Positions 9,226-18,231 of a stretch of 64,000 nucleotides of DNA are shown one piece after another. Positions within the stretch are counted from its first letter, which is position 1, and the number at the start of each line of letters is the position of its first letter. This DNA is from Serratia oryzae (GTDB lineage: Bacteria > Pseudomonadota > Gammaproteobacteria > Enterobacterales > Enterobacteriaceae). The stretch covers positions 62,201 through 126,200 of the forward strand of contig NZ_MOXD01000010.1 of assembly GCF_001976145.1 (NCBI RefSeq), read 5' to 3'. A model generated the notes under the pieces. That model saw only the letters and a program-made list of their open reading frames with translations, was not told the origin of the DNA and searched no databases. The translations under genes and the position numbers were made by a program.

Positions 9226-10352
9226 ATTGTGCACCTTACTCATTGCCCATAGTGCCGTCACAGCCCCAAAAGCCTGATATCAAGGCGTAAAAGAAAGTAC
9301 AGAGTAGTGCTCTGTTCAAACCTGACTTTACCTTGGTCAGGCTTTGGGGAAATGCCCCTTCGGGATGGTGTCGTTTATGCGCCGTGGTTCTGCGAGCAAA
9401 TAGTCGCAGCGATCTAAACCAGCCTAAAGACAAAATCAGTACGTCAGTGTCCGTGGTATGGGTGATAGAGTGCCGGTGCACCCTCACCGCGTGTCAGCAG
9501 ACACAAAGTTGATTGCTTAAATAATGCCCACGCTGCTATTTAGCCCAATACTTGAAAGACGCAAGAATGATTATGCCCGCCCCCAAGGATGCCCTGCATT
9601 ATATTTATCACCAAGAAAAATCCTATATGCGTGTGTTTTTTTTAATTTAACTTCATATTTTTATTTACATTAATGACCACCACGTTCATCACATCAAGAA
9701 GACGTGAAATTAAAAAAACAATATTTAACAATAGGTTACATAAAAACCCCTGATTGAAATAATATATCTGTGGATTATTTTATTTGAAAATTCTTATTTG
9801 CGACCAAGTGTCACTAAAAAAAACAAAAAATCAGGATAAAAAACCAAAAAAACAACACACAATAAGGCACAAAAGAATATAACCCCAACAAGGTTGTCCG
9901 TAAAGTATTTTATGGCGTAATTTACCACACAATAAAAACGGCTTTTTTTAAAAAAATTTTTTTGTCAGAATAATCTCGCACTCAAGGAGAAAGATATGAT
10001 GGATTATTGCTTACTTCGGCTACTTTCATCACCTCTATTTATTGCAGGGAAAATGATAAAATAATCGCTATGACTTCCCATAGCGGTGATTTACTTTGGT
10101 TAATATAAACCATAAGCATTTTCTTCAATTAATAGAGAGAAATACCAGATAGATTTCTGGTTCCCCTTTCTGTGCAAAAGGGGAAGGAAAGGAATTCCTT
10201 CTTTTCAAATTAAAATGAAAGGATGCAGCCTGATTTAATCGTCTTAATCGTTGGAAATAAAAAAGGGCAAAATACATTTCGTCCTCTTATTACTTCGTGA
10301 TGCGTTTATCAGGATATTTCGTTAATTAACGTATTTTAAGGACAAAGCAGAA
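9226..10352. other. AT-rich region upstream of fimbrial cluster 2
   Basis: This stretch of 1127 bases has no supported gene. Bases 9236-9490 are GC-richer and hold an 83-codon open frame on the minus strand with no ribosome binding site and no recognisable product. The rest is strongly AT-rich, with a T7-A7-T7 run near 9945-9965. A CGCTATG/CATAGCG hairpin lies near 10067, followed by a row of three hairpins at 10144-10200. I saw no recombinase gene and no pair of inverted repeats that would mark an invertible promoter. Confidence 0.55.
10144..10200. promoter_or_regulatory. row of three adjoining hairpins before the cluster 2 pilin
   Basis: Three perfect inverted repeats follow one another: ACCAGA/TCTGGT (10144-10161), TTCCCCTTT/AAAGGGGAA (10161-10185) and the palindrome AAGGAATTCCTT (10189-10200). 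None is followed by a T run. They lie 150-210 bases before the pilin start, so they are probably leader structure or protein-binding dyads. Confidence 0.5.
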
Positions 10353-10898
10353 ATGAAATTAACTAAACTTGCACTGGCGGCAGTATTGGCTTTTGGCGTG
10401 ACCTCTGTAGCAAATGCTGATCAAGGGAGCGGTAAAGTAAACTTCAAAGGTTCCATCATTGACGCACCTTGCTCTATCGCGCCAGAGAGCCTGGATCAGA
10501 CAGTTGACTTAGGTGCCGTAGCTAATACCGCGTTGGTTAATGGTGGCATGTCAGCAGAGCAACCTTTCGATATTAAACTGATTAAATGCGATTTGAGCGG
10601 TACCAAAAACAAAGTTAAGGCGGCTTTCGCAGGTGCATTGGGGGGAGCTACTGGTACTACTGTTGATATGCTGGGTATTGCCGGTGGCGCCAAAGGGGCC
10701 AGTATCGTACTGTTTGACGGTTCCAACAAGCAAATCAAACTGGATGGTACGACAACAACTGGCCTCCAAAATTTGATCGGTGCTGATAACGTCCTGCATT
10801 TCTCCAGCGCTCTGAAGGGTCATGATGGCGTCGCTCTAGCTGGTATCACAGAAGGTGGCTTCACTGCAGTAGCAACCTTCGCTCTCTATTACGAGTAA
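10353..10898 (+). CDS. fimbrial cluster 2 major pilin (MrpA/PapA-type)
   Basis: This is the major subunit of the second, MR/P-like fimbria. The 181 residues begin with a signal peptide (MKLTKLALAAVLAFGVTSVANA) cleaved before DQGSGKVNF. The pilin cysteines are in DAPCSIAP and LIKCDLSG, and the C-terminus FALYYE has the conserved aromatic pattern. TAAGGACAAAGCAGAA upstream of the ATG gives a good ribosome binding site. A strong hairpin without a T run follows directly, which should raise the level of this transcript relative to the assembly genes. Confidence 0.9.
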   Translation: MKLTKLALAAVLAFGVTSVANADQGSGKVNFKGSIIDAPCSIAPESLDQTVDLGAVANTALVNGGMSAEQPFDIKLIKCDLSGTKNKVKAAFAGALGGATGTTVDMLGIAGGAKGASIVLFDGSNKQIKLDGTTTTGLQNLIGADNVLHFSSALKGHDGVALAGITEGGFTAVATFALYYE

Positions 10899-10922
10899 TT
10901 GCCAGTATTGCGTAATTGATTC

Positions 10923-10950
10923 TGCTGCATGCGAATTATCGCATGCAGCA
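10923..10950 (+). terminator. perfect 11-pair hairpin after the cluster 2 major pilin
   Basis: The arms TGCTGCATGCG and CGCATGCAGCA pair perfectly around AATTAT. There is no T run, so it is more likely a processing or stabilising element, or a weak attenuator, than a full terminator. Confidence 0.6.
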
Positions 10951-10983
10951 TGTTGCGCACTCAGAGATGACAGGAGTCTGGAA

Positions 10984-11505
10984 ATGCCAAGGAAAATAGT
11001 TGGCGTGATGTTGTTGCTGGCTTGGGGCCTTCAGGCTTTGCAAGCTCAGGCAGGCGCATTGTTTGAGATGCGTGGCGCGATCGTCGCTACCGCCTGCGAT
11101 ATTGATACGGCCAGCCAGTACCAGACAATCAATATGGGAACAAAGACCGTTGAGCAACTGATGCAAGACAGTGCTGCCACAGCACAACCTTTCAGTCTGA
11201 AATTAGTCAATTGTGTGCTCGCCCACCGCGACAATCGAGCCTTGAGCCATCAACTGTTTCAAGTCACCTTTTCAGGGCGTGAAGAGGGGGGGCATTTTGG
11301 GCTCGAAGAACCGGGCCGTGGCGTGGTGTTGATGCTTACTGACCGCACAGGCAATACGGCAAAACCGGGAGTGCCTCTGCCTCCCCAATCCATGCAGCCA
11401 GGCGAAACCGAATTGCACTACCGTGCCAGCCTGAAGCCCATGGGGCCTTCGGTACAAACCGGGGTATATCACGCGCTGGTCCGCTACCACCTGGATTATT
11501 ACTGA
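10984..11505 (+). CDS. fimbrial cluster 2 MrpB/PapH-like minor pilin (predicted anchor)
   Basis: The protein of 173 residues lies between the major pilin and the usher, the place of papH and mrpB. PapH-type subunits end fibre growth and anchor the fibre. A signal peptide (GVMLLLAWGLQALQAQAG) precedes ALFEMRGAIVATACDID. The second cysteine is in LVNCVLAHRD, and the long loop after it and the C-terminal VRYHLDYY resemble PapH. Anchoring is inferred from position and these features. The ATG at 10984 has GGAGTCTGGAA before it. Confidence 0.82.
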   Translation: MPRKIVGVMLLLAWGLQALQAQAGALFEMRGAIVATACDIDTASQYQTINMGTKTVEQLMQDSAATAQPFSLKLVNCVLAHRDNRALSHQLFQVTFSGREEGGHFGLEEPGRGVVLMLTDRTGNTAKPGVPLPPQSMQPGETELHYRASLKPMGPSVQTGVYHALVRYHLDYY

Positions 11506-11584
11506 TTGTCGCAGGCCAGCCTTTCGACCACTCATGTCAATATTCAAGGCGGGCAAGCCGTTAACATATAAAGGTCAATGGATA

Positions 11585-14158
11585 ATGATCACTCCCCCTT
11601 CCAAAGCACGGGTTTCGCGTCCCCGTCTGTTAACGCTACTGATTGCACTAGCGCTGCTGAACGGCCAGGCTGCTTATGCACAGCCCATTGAATTCAATAA
11701 CGAAGTTCTCGACTTACAGGATCGTTCCCAGATCGACTTGGATCGGTTTTCCCGCGCTGGCTATGTGATGCCGGGCGATTATCGCCTAGAGGTCAGGGTC
11801 AACCAATTAACGGCATTGCCGGAGCAAACCATCGTCTTTCACCCCTCCGAGCAGGATCCTCAGGATAGCGAGCCCTGTTTACCGCCGACGCTGGTGGAAA
11901 CCTTAGGGCTCAAGCCGGAAGCCTTGCATCAACTTCGCTGGACTGAAGGGGGGAAATGCCTGGTGCTCGGCAGCATAGAGGGCCTGACTGCGCGTGCCGA
12001 TCTGGGCGCAGGCGCACTCTATCTCAGTGTCCCGCAGGCATACCTCGAGTACAGCGCCGAGGATTGGGATCCGCCATCGCGCTGGGATGAAGGTATTCCC
12101 GGTCTGCTGCTGGATTACAACGTGAATGGACAGGTACAGCGCCAGACTAATGATAATCAGGTTCAGAAAGGCTATAGCCTGAATGGCAGCGGTGTCGTGG
12201 GAGCTAATGCCGGTTCCTGGCGTTTGCGTGCCAGTTGGCAGTCGGCCATCAACCACCAGACCGGATCGGGCGAGCCCACCACTCAGAACTTTGACTGGAC
12301 CCAATATACCGCTTACCGGGCATTGCCTAATCTGGGGGCGAAACTGACGCTGGGTGAGGATTTTCTGAACTCCAGCATTTTTGACAGTTTCCGTTTTGCC
12401 GGGGTGAATCTGGCCACCGACGACGCTATGCTGCCGCCAAACCTGCGTGGCTATGCCCCTGAAGTGAGCGGCGTGGCGCGTACCAACGCGCGGGTGGTGG
12501 TCAGCCAGCAGGGCCGAGTGCTGAAGGAAACCCTGGTCGCGCCGGGGCCATTCCGCATCGAGGACCTGAATAACGCAGTGACCGGGCAACTGGACGTGAA
12601 GGTGGAAGAGCAAGACGGCAGTGTTCAGAGCTTCACCGTCAGTACCGCCAATATCCCTTACCTAACGCGCCCTGGCCGAGTGCGTTATCGCCTTTCTGCC
12701 GGGCGGCCGACTGACCTGCGGCATCATACTGAGGGGCCAGCCTTTGCTGGCGGAGAGTTTTCCTGGGGGGTTACTAATGGCTGGTCTCTGTACGGCGGCC
12801 TGATTGGCGGTGAAGAGTACAACGCCCTGGCGATGGGCATCGGGAGTGATCTGATGGCACTCGGCGCACTCTCTTTTGATATCACACGCTCCAGGGCGGA
12901 TTTACCCGGCCAGATCGTGCTGGCGGGTAACTCATTCCGGCTCAACTACGCGAAACGCTTTGACGAGATTAACGGCCAGCTCTCTTTTGCCGCCTATCGC
13001 TTCTCAGAGCGTAACTTTATGAATATGAATGACTATTTGACGTTACGCAACCGTGGAGAGCGCGAGCAGAGCGGCAAAGAGCGTTATTCCGTCGCCTATA
13101 ACCAGCAGTTTGCTCAGCTCGGCGTCAGTGCCTCCCTGAGTTACAACCACGATACCTACTGGGATCGCGGTTCAAGTGACTACTTGGGGCTGTCGCTAAC
13201 ACGTTACTTTGACCTTGGGCAGTTAAAAAATATCAGCCTGTCGCTAACGGGCTATCGCAACCAGCTTAACGGCAAACCGGACGACGGCCTGTACCTGTCG
13301 CTTTCCATGCCGTGGGGGAACGCGGGCTCTATCAGTTACAGCGGCACGCTGGACCGGCGGGACAATACCCACCGGGTGACCTATGCGGACAAGATCAACG
13401 ATCGCAGCAACTACCAGGTGAGCAGCGGTTGGAATCGTAAAGGCGGGCTGGTCAACGGCTATTTCCGCCATGATGCGGACTGGGCGCAGATCAACGCCAC
13501 GGCGGGAAGCCAGCCGGGTAGCTATACCTCAGTAGGGCTCGGGGTACAAGGGGGGATTACCGCCACCCGCGATGGGGCCGCCGCGCACCGCGTCTCCATG
13601 CCGGGGGGGACCCGCTTGCTGGTTGACACCGATGGCGTCCCGGGTATTCCGATCCGCGGCTATGGTGCAGCGCTGAAGAGTAACCGTTATGGCAAAGCGG
13701 TAGTAGCCGATATCAACAACTACTACCGCAACCAGGTGAACATCGACCTTGATCAGCTCCCCGAGAATGCGGAAGCCTCGACGTCGGTGGTCATGGCGAC
13801 GTTGACGGAAGGGGCAATTGGCTACCGTAAATTTGATGTGGTCGCTGGTGAAAAGGCGATGGCGGTGATACGCCTGGCCGATGGACGCATGCCGCCGTTT
13901 GGCGCGCAGGTCATCAATCATAAGCTGCGCGAGGTGGGCATTGTTAATGATGGGGGCCAGGTTTACCTCAGCGGTATTGAGCGTGGTGAGCAGATGACGG
14001 TGCATTGGGACGATCGTGCGCAGTGCGAGCTGACGCTACCGTCGGTACTCCCTTCTGCCCTTGACCCGACAGATCTACTGCTGCCCTGCAGGGAGTTATC
14101 CGGCGGTGCACCTAACGATTTAGCCGCAAGGCGAAACAATCCAGAGAAAAGCGAATAA
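11585..14158 (+). CDS. fimbrial cluster 2 outer membrane usher (MrpC/PapC-like)
   Basis: This is the outer membrane assembly platform of the second fimbria. From the ATG at 11585 it has 857 residues. The signal sequence (RPRLLTLLIALALLNGQAAYA) leads to QPIEFNNEVLDLQDRSQIDL, typical of PapC-type ushers. SIFDSFRFAGVNLATDDAML is the usher signature, followed by the plug (GYAPEVSGVARTNARVVVSQ). The C-terminal domain has a cysteine pair (AQCELTL and LLPCREL). The more upstream in-frame ATG at 11534 lacks a ribosome binding site and would put 17 residues before the signal. The stop overlaps the chaperone start (TAATG). Confidence 0.93.
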   Translation: MITPPSKARVSRPRLLTLLIALALLNGQAAYAQPIEFNNEVLDLQDRSQIDLDRFSRAGYVMPGDYRLEVRVNQLTALPEQTIVFHPSEQDPQDSEPCLPPTLVETLGLKPEALHQLRWTEGGKCLVLGSIEGLTARADLGAGALYLSVPQAYLEYSAEDWDPPSRWDEGIPGLLLDYNVNGQVQRQTNDNQVQKGYSLNGSGVVGANAGSWRLRASWQSAINHQTGSGEPTTQNFDWTQYTAYRALPNLGAKLTLGEDFLNSSIFDSFRFAGVNLATDDAMLPPNLRGYAPEVSGVARTNARVVVSQQGRVLKETLVAPGPFRIEDLNNAVTGQLDVKVEEQDGSVQSFTVSTANIPYLTRPGRVRYRLSAGRPTDLRHHTEGPAFAGGEFSWGVTNGWSLYGGLIGGEEYNALAMGIGSDLMALGALSFDITRSRADLPGQIVLAGNSFRLNYAKRFDEINGQLSFAAYRFSERNFMNMNDYLTLRNRGEREQSGKERYSVAYNQQFAQLGVSASLSYNHDTYWDRGSSDYLGLSLTRYFDLGQLKNISLSLTGYRNQLNGKPDDGLYLSLSMPWGNAGSISYSGTLDRRDNTHRVTYADKINDRSNYQVSSGWNRKGGLVNGYFRHDADWAQINATAGSQPGSYTSVGLGVQGGITATRDGAAAHRVSMPGGTRLLVDTDGVPGIPIRGYGAALKSNRYGKAVVADINNYYRNQVNIDLDQLPENAEASTSVVMATLTEGAIGYRKFDVVAGEKAMAVIRLADGRMPPFGAQVINHKLREVGIVNDGGQVYLSGIERGEQMTVHWDDRAQCELTLPSVLPSALDPTDLLLPCRELSGGAPNDLAARRNNPEKSE

Positions 14159-14925
14159 TGAGACACAAGATGAAAAGAGTGAAGATGAAAAGTATCGGGC
14201 TGTCTGGCGTGGTGCTGTATGCCCTAGCCACTTCGACAGCGCAGGCGGCGATTGCGTTAGATCGTACCCGAGTGGTGTTTGAGGGGGATAAGCAGTCCGT
14301 CAGTCTGAACATCAGCAATGACAACAAGCAACTGCCCTACCTTGCCCAGGCGTGGTTGGAGGATGAGCAAGGTAAGAAGGTGAGTTCTCCGCTGACGGCG
14401 CTGCCGCCGGTGCAGCGCGTTGAACCGGGTGCTAAAAGCCAGGTGAAGGTACAGACTTTACCGGCTGCAGCTACGTTACCGCAGGATCGGGAGACGTTGT
14501 TTTACTTTAACCTGCGCGAAATTCCGCCAAAGAGCGGAAAAGCGAACACCTTACAGATCGCCTTGCAGACGCGGGTCAAGCTGTTCTATCGGCCCAAAGC
14601 GCTGATCAAAACAACGACAGAGATGGCAACGCCGTGGCAGGAGCAACTGACGCTGACCAAGCAGGGTGACCGCTACGTGGCCAACAACCCAACACCTTAT
14701 TACATCACTGTGGTAGATGCCTCAAATCGCAAGGATGGGGTCAGTGTCGCTGGGTTTGAGCCGGTGATGCTGGCACCGAAGAGCAGTGCGCCTTTGGGTG
14801 GCAATCTGGCCTCATTGGGCAATAGCCCGGTGCTGACCTATGTCAATGATTACGGCGGGCGGCCCACGCTGAGCTTCCGTTGTGATGGCAGCCAGTGCCA
14901 GGTGGTACCGGAGAAGAACGGCTGA
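14158..14925 (+). CDS. fimbrial cluster 2 periplasmic chaperone (MrpD/PapD-like)
   Basis: This PapD-family chaperone of 255 residues serves the cluster 2 subunits. Its signal peptide ends STAQA before AIALDRTRVVFEGDKQSVSL, the G1 strand region. LFYFNLREIPPK, LQTRVKLFYRPKAL and NPTPYYITVV are standard signatures. A C-terminal extension ends with a cysteine pair (FRCDGSQCQ), which is found in PapD-like but not in all FimC-like chaperones. The start overlaps the usher stop by one base, so translation is probably coupled. Internal methionines at residues 4 and 9 are alternative starts. Confidence 0.9.
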   Translation: MRHKMKRVKMKSIGLSGVVLYALATSTAQAAIALDRTRVVFEGDKQSVSLNISNDNKQLPYLAQAWLEDEQGKKVSSPLTALPPVQRVEPGAKSQVKVQTLPAAATLPQDRETLFYFNLREIPPKSGKANTLQIALQTRVKLFYRPKALIKTTTEMATPWQEQLTLTKQGDRYVANNPTPYYITVVDASNRKDGVSVAGFEPVMLAPKSSAPLGGNLASLGNSPVLTYVNDYGGRPTLSFRCDGSQCQVVPEKNG

Positions 14926-14974
14926 CGGTGGCAACAGGATGTTCGCCACTATCTGGCCGACAAGGAGAGAGACT

Positions 14975-15505
14975 ATGCAACAGGATAATCCGGTGTTGAC
15001 ATCGGCCACTGGCGGCAGATGGAAGAATAAGGTGTGGGTACTCTTGGGGGCACTGGCGTTCTGGTCACAGGTAGCCACCGCCGATCAGGCCTATCTGTCG
15101 CTTAGGTTGACTATTTATGCAACCCCGAGTTGCACGATCAACAACAACTACGCCATTTCAGTGAATTTCGGCGACATCCTGAGTACCCTCATTGATGGCG
15201 CCAATTACAAAAAAGAAGTTCTCTATAACCTAAGCTGCAGCAACCTGAACGGTGCGGTGACGATGAACCTATCCGGCGCGGGCGCCACGTTTGCAGGCGG
15301 TAGCGGTGCACTAAGAACCGATATCAACGATTTAGGTATTGCGTTTTACACGGAGAATACCCGGCTAGATATAGGGAGTAACTTTAATTTTAGCTACAAC
15401 AGCCGGCCAAGACTTTACGCAGTGCCGATCAAGGCCACTGGCGTCACGCTAACCACCGGCGGTGATTTCACTGCGGGGGCAACCCTGATCATCACCTACA
15501 ACTAA
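14975..15505 (+). CDS. fimbrial cluster 2 minor pilin, first of a duplicated pair
   Basis: The pilin subunit of 176 residues has an N-terminal signal sequence (NKVWVLLGALAFWSQVATA) after a polar stretch. The mature part has cysteines at PSCTINNN and NLSCSNLN and ends IITYN. It is clearly a paralogue of the next gene: both have FGD(I/V)LS, IDG, GGSG.LRT.IN.LG, AVP.KA and TGG.FTA.ATLI. The ATG at 14975 follows AAGGAGAGA. The longer open frame from 14882 overlaps the chaperone gene and is not supported. Confidence 0.85.
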   Translation: MQQDNPVLTSATGGRWKNKVWVLLGALAFWSQVATADQAYLSLRLTIYATPSCTINNNYAISVNFGDILSTLIDGANYKKEVLYNLSCSNLNGAVTMNLSGAGATFAGGSGALRTDINDLGIAFYTENTRLDIGSNFNFSYNSRPRLYAVPIKATGVTLTTGGDFTAGATLIITYN

Positions 15506-15520
15506 ATGGGAGCTTATAGG

Positions 15521-16027
15521 ATGAAGCAGATAACACTTATCGCTCTCTTGTTGGGGGGGCTCTTCAACCACCTGAATGTGCAGGCAGCGGCGACGTGGGC
15601 CACCGTTTCCCTGAGAGGGAAACTGATAGTCCCCGCGCCCCCGGCAACCTGCACCCTGAGTATGAGCAGTAACAGCGTACATTTCGGGGATGTGCTGAGT
15701 TCACGTATTGATGGTTACACTTATCGGCGGATGCCGTTGCCTTATACGCTGGCCTGTGACAGAACGCCAAACGGTGCGCTAACGATCACTCTCTCTGGCA
15801 CTCCTGCTACTTTTGGCGGCGGGAGTGGGGTGCTGCGTACCTCAATCAACAATCTGGGTGTCGCATTTTATAACGGCAATGTCCAGCTCACGCTGAACAA
15901 CGCTCTGGCGTTCAGTTATACCAATCAGCCTACATTATTCGCCGTACCGACCAAAGCGGCCGGGGCTACGTTCAGCACTGGGGGTTATTTCACAGCAGCT
16001 GCAACCCTGATCGTCAACTACAGCTGA
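15521..16027 (+). CDS. fimbrial cluster 2 minor pilin, second of a duplicated pair
   Basis: The pilin subunit of 168 residues has the signal peptide MKQITLIALLLGGLFNHLNVQA. Cysteines lie in ATCTLSMS and LACDRTPN, and the end is LIVNYS. It matches the previous gene along its whole mature length, with the pattern FGDVLSSRIDGYTYRR and GGGSGVLRTSINNLGVAFY. The two probably arose by tandem duplication. The ATG at 15521 follows GGGAG. The in-frame ATG at 15506 lies next to the previous stop with no binding site. Confidence 0.85.
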   Translation: MKQITLIALLLGGLFNHLNVQAAATWATVSLRGKLIVPAPPATCTLSMSSNSVHFGDVLSSRIDGYTYRRMPLPYTLACDRTPNGALTITLSGTPATFGGGSGVLRTSINNLGVAFYNGNVQLTLNNALAFSYTNQPTLFAVPTKAAGATFSTGGYFTAAATLIVNYS

Positions 16028-16039
16028 GGAGCACAACGG

Positions 16040-16552
16040 ATGAAACAGCAAACGATGATACTGCTTCTGGTTGGGTTGCTCGTAGGGGTGCCGAACACAC
16101 GGGCAGCGCAGGAAAACAGCGCATTTTCTTTGGACGGCTATTTGATTCTGCCACCGGTGTGTACGTTGAATAATAACGCGCAGATAGAGGTATCATTTGG
16201 CAACGTCGGGGTGGGGAAGGTGGACGGCGTACAGTACAAAAAACCCATTCCCTATACGCTGGCATGCACCGGCGACACCAGCAAACCCTGGACAGTGAGC
16301 CTGACGTTTACCGGGACTGCGGCACCGTTTGCAGCGGACAGCGCTACGCTGTTAGCCAACTCGCCGCAGAATGGCAATCGCCTGGGGATCAGACTGTTAC
16401 GCAATGGTGTTGCGTTGCCGCTGAATACCGCAATCACCATCGATCCTGCGAGCCCACCCGCGCTAGAGGCCGTGCCGGTAAAACAACCAGGCAGTACGCT
16501 GCTGGCGGACCCGTTTAACGCCACCGGCACGCTGCGCATAACCTACCAGTAA
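16040..16552 (+). CDS. fimbrial cluster 2 minor pilin, MrpF/PapK-like
   Basis: The pilin subunit of 170 residues has the signal peptide KQQTMILLLVGLLVGVPNTRA. It shares the VDGVQYKKPIPYTLACTG pattern with the two preceding genes but has lost their GGSG loop, so it is a more distant member of the same group. Cysteines are in PVCTLNNN and LACTGD, and the end is LRITYQ. The upstream GAGGAGCACAACGG is a good ribosome binding site, and the gap to the previous stop is 12 bases. Its place near the adhesin gene suggests a tip adaptor, by analogy with Pap and MR/P. Confidence 0.82.
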   Translation: MKQQTMILLLVGLLVGVPNTRAAQENSAFSLDGYLILPPVCTLNNNAQIEVSFGNVGVGKVDGVQYKKPIPYTLACTGDTSKPWTVSLTFTGTAAPFAADSATLLANSPQNGNRLGIRLLRNGVALPLNTAITIDPASPPALEAVPVKQPGSTLLADPFNATGTLRITYQ

Positions 16553-16564
16553 AGGACAAGATTG

Positions 16565-17089
16565 ATGAATGGACGAATGCGTTACTGGCTTGCCATTACG
16601 CTGTTGGTATTAAGTGGTTCGGGATACGCCGAGGATGTCCACTTCAGCGGTACGTTGATTGCCGACGCCTGCGTGATCGCCCCTGGTGATGAAACGGTGG
16701 AGTTGGATTTTCGCGGTATCCGGGATCAGGATCTGTATGCCAACACGCGAACCCCCAGTGAGAATTTTGAGATACGGCTGACAGATTGTGACCTGACAAT
16801 GGGAAATGTAGTGAAGGTAAAACTGTCGGGGCCGGAGAATACGGCGGTACCCGGAGCGTTAAAACTGGATGCTGGAAGTATGGCTTCCGGTGTAGCGATT
16901 GGGTTAGAAACCGCCTCCGGGCAACCCCTGTTGCTTAACCAGGGAGTGGCATCCTACCCCCTGACTGCAGGAACCAACCAACTAAGGCTGCGTGCCTATA
17001 TTCAGGGGGAGCCTGCCGCCTTGACGGCACGGACAATCGGTATTGGCCCGTTTAACGCAAGCGCGACTTTCACGTTGGATTATGAATGA
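16565..17089 (+). CDS. fimbrial cluster 2 minor pilin, MrpG-like
   Basis: The pilin subunit of 174 residues has a signal peptide (RYWLAITLLVLSGSGYA) before EDVHFSGTLIADACVIAP. The second cysteine is in LTDCDLTM, and the end FTLDYE carries the aromatic residue needed for donor-strand exchange. It resembles the major pilin of the cluster (ADACVIAP and the spacing to the second cysteine) more than the duplicated pair. A TTG at 16562 directly precedes the ATG at 16565. The AAGGAC site fits the ATG better. Confidence 0.84.
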   Translation: MNGRMRYWLAITLLVLSGSGYAEDVHFSGTLIADACVIAPGDETVELDFRGIRDQDLYANTRTPSENFEIRLTDCDLTMGNVVKVKLSGPENTAVPGALKLDAGSMASGVAIGLETASGQPLLLNQGVASYPLTAGTNQLRLRAYIQGEPAALTARTIGIGPFNASATFTLDYE

Positions 17090-17098
17090 GGTGTTTCC

Positions 17099-18037
17099 AT
17101 GGCTGGAAAATTTTTAACAAGAGTACGCAGCAGAGCGTTAATCCCCCACTTTTTTACCAAGAGTACGTTGTCCGGTTTATTGCTACTGCTGGGGTTATGC
17201 GCCAGTGAGCGTTCGGCCCAGGCAACTCTGAAGCTGGAATTGCTTGGGAATTATCCGAATATTACTGCCGTCAAAATCACCGGTGATGTCAATGATATGC
17301 CGTTGTTCTATTATCCTTCTCTTACGACCAATGGGCTATACTTTAGTACCTTGAACACTCCGATTGATCCCAATGGCACATCTGATGCCATTCAAGTCAA
17401 TGCCTACTTTGGCTCGGTTAATAAGCGTTATGCCTTCGCCAGATACAATTTTAGCGGTAACTGCCCTACCGACGCGGGAGGAGTGCGTGCTAAGGCAAAC
17501 CAGGTCTTAAACGGGCTGACCTTACCACTCAGCGGGACTTATGATGGTGGCATGGGGAATAATATGGTGAGTCTTGTTTATCAGTGCACCACGACCCTTA
17601 ACCATATCAAATACAGTATGTCCGCCGTGGCGCTTACCCCCGGTTATGATATTGAAGTTATCAACCCGCCACCCGCCAAATCGGTTTGCAGCCTGAACGG
17701 TCAAAATATGTCTTTAGATTTTAGCTCGGCTTCGCTGAATGTGAATGGTTTGAGCCAAAGTCAAAACCTTAACGTTTCTTGCACCACCGGTACTGCCAAA
17801 GACTACAATTTGCGCCTTACCGGCAGTAACGTCACCGATGGGCGGCTCAATTTTGGTAATGGAGTTTCGGCACAGATTTACCTGAATGGTACGGCGGTGA
17901 GGGCCAATGATTCATCGGGCATCAGACTGAACGCCCTGACGAATAGAACCGTCTCTGTGAGGGGGGATCTGGTGGGAACCGCCTCAGGGGCAGGAACTAC
18001 CAATGCGTCTGGCGTGCTGATCCTTGATGCGCTATAG
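17099..18037 (+). CDS. fimbrial cluster 2 predicted tip adhesin (MrpH-like position)
   Basis: This is the last gene of the cluster, with 312 residues, about twice a pilin, as expected for a two-domain adhesin. A basic N-terminus and a hydrophobic stretch (SGLLLLLGLCASERSAQA) form a signal peptide. The N-terminal domain (LKLELLGNYPNITAVKIT onwards) has one cysteine pair. The C-terminal domain starts near KSVCSLNGQNMSLDF and ends GVLILDAL without the usual aromatic ending. I do not recognise the ligand. The adhesin call rests on position, size and two-domain layout. TGAGGTG gives the binding site for the ATG at 17099. Confidence 0.72.
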   Translation: MAGKFLTRVRSRALIPHFFTKSTLSGLLLLLGLCASERSAQATLKLELLGNYPNITAVKITGDVNDMPLFYYPSLTTNGLYFSTLNTPIDPNGTSDAIQVNAYFGSVNKRYAFARYNFSGNCPTDAGGVRAKANQVLNGLTLPLSGTYDGGMGNNMVSLVYQCTTTLNHIKYSMSAVALTPGYDIEVINPPPAKSVCSLNGQNMSLDFSSASLNVNGLSQSQNLNVSCTTGTAKDYNLRLTGSNVTDGRLNFGNGVSAQIYLNGTAVRANDSSGIRLNALTNRTVSVRGDLVGTASGAGTTNASGVLILDAL

Positions 18038-18093
18038 CTATAAATGCCCCGTACTTTACATTGCATATGCGGAGGGTATAACCATAAATAATA

Positions 18094-18125
18094 AGAGACA
18101 CAGGCCGTGTCTCTTCATTTTCTTT
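18094..18125 (+). terminator. intrinsic terminator after fimbrial cluster 2
   Basis: The arms AGAGACAC and GTGTCTCT pair around AGGCC and are followed by TCATTTTCTTT. It lies 56 bases after the adhesin stop. Confidence 0.7.
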
Positions 18126-18231
18126 GGTTTATATTTTACCGGATATAATAACCATAATTATTAACCAAAAAACACAGGTTCATAGAGAACTCCCTATTCG
18201 CTATGATCCCGTCTGCGTTCGCATAAGTCAT

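Noticed and set aside
9236-9487. Open frame of 83 codons on the minus strand upstream of fimbrial cluster 2
   Set aside because: There is no ribosome binding site and no recognisable product. It may be a trace of an old element, but I cannot support that.
9226-10352. Invertible promoter for the MR/P-like cluster
   Set aside because: I looked for a long pair of inverted repeats and for a recombinase gene and found neither. Only short hairpins are present.
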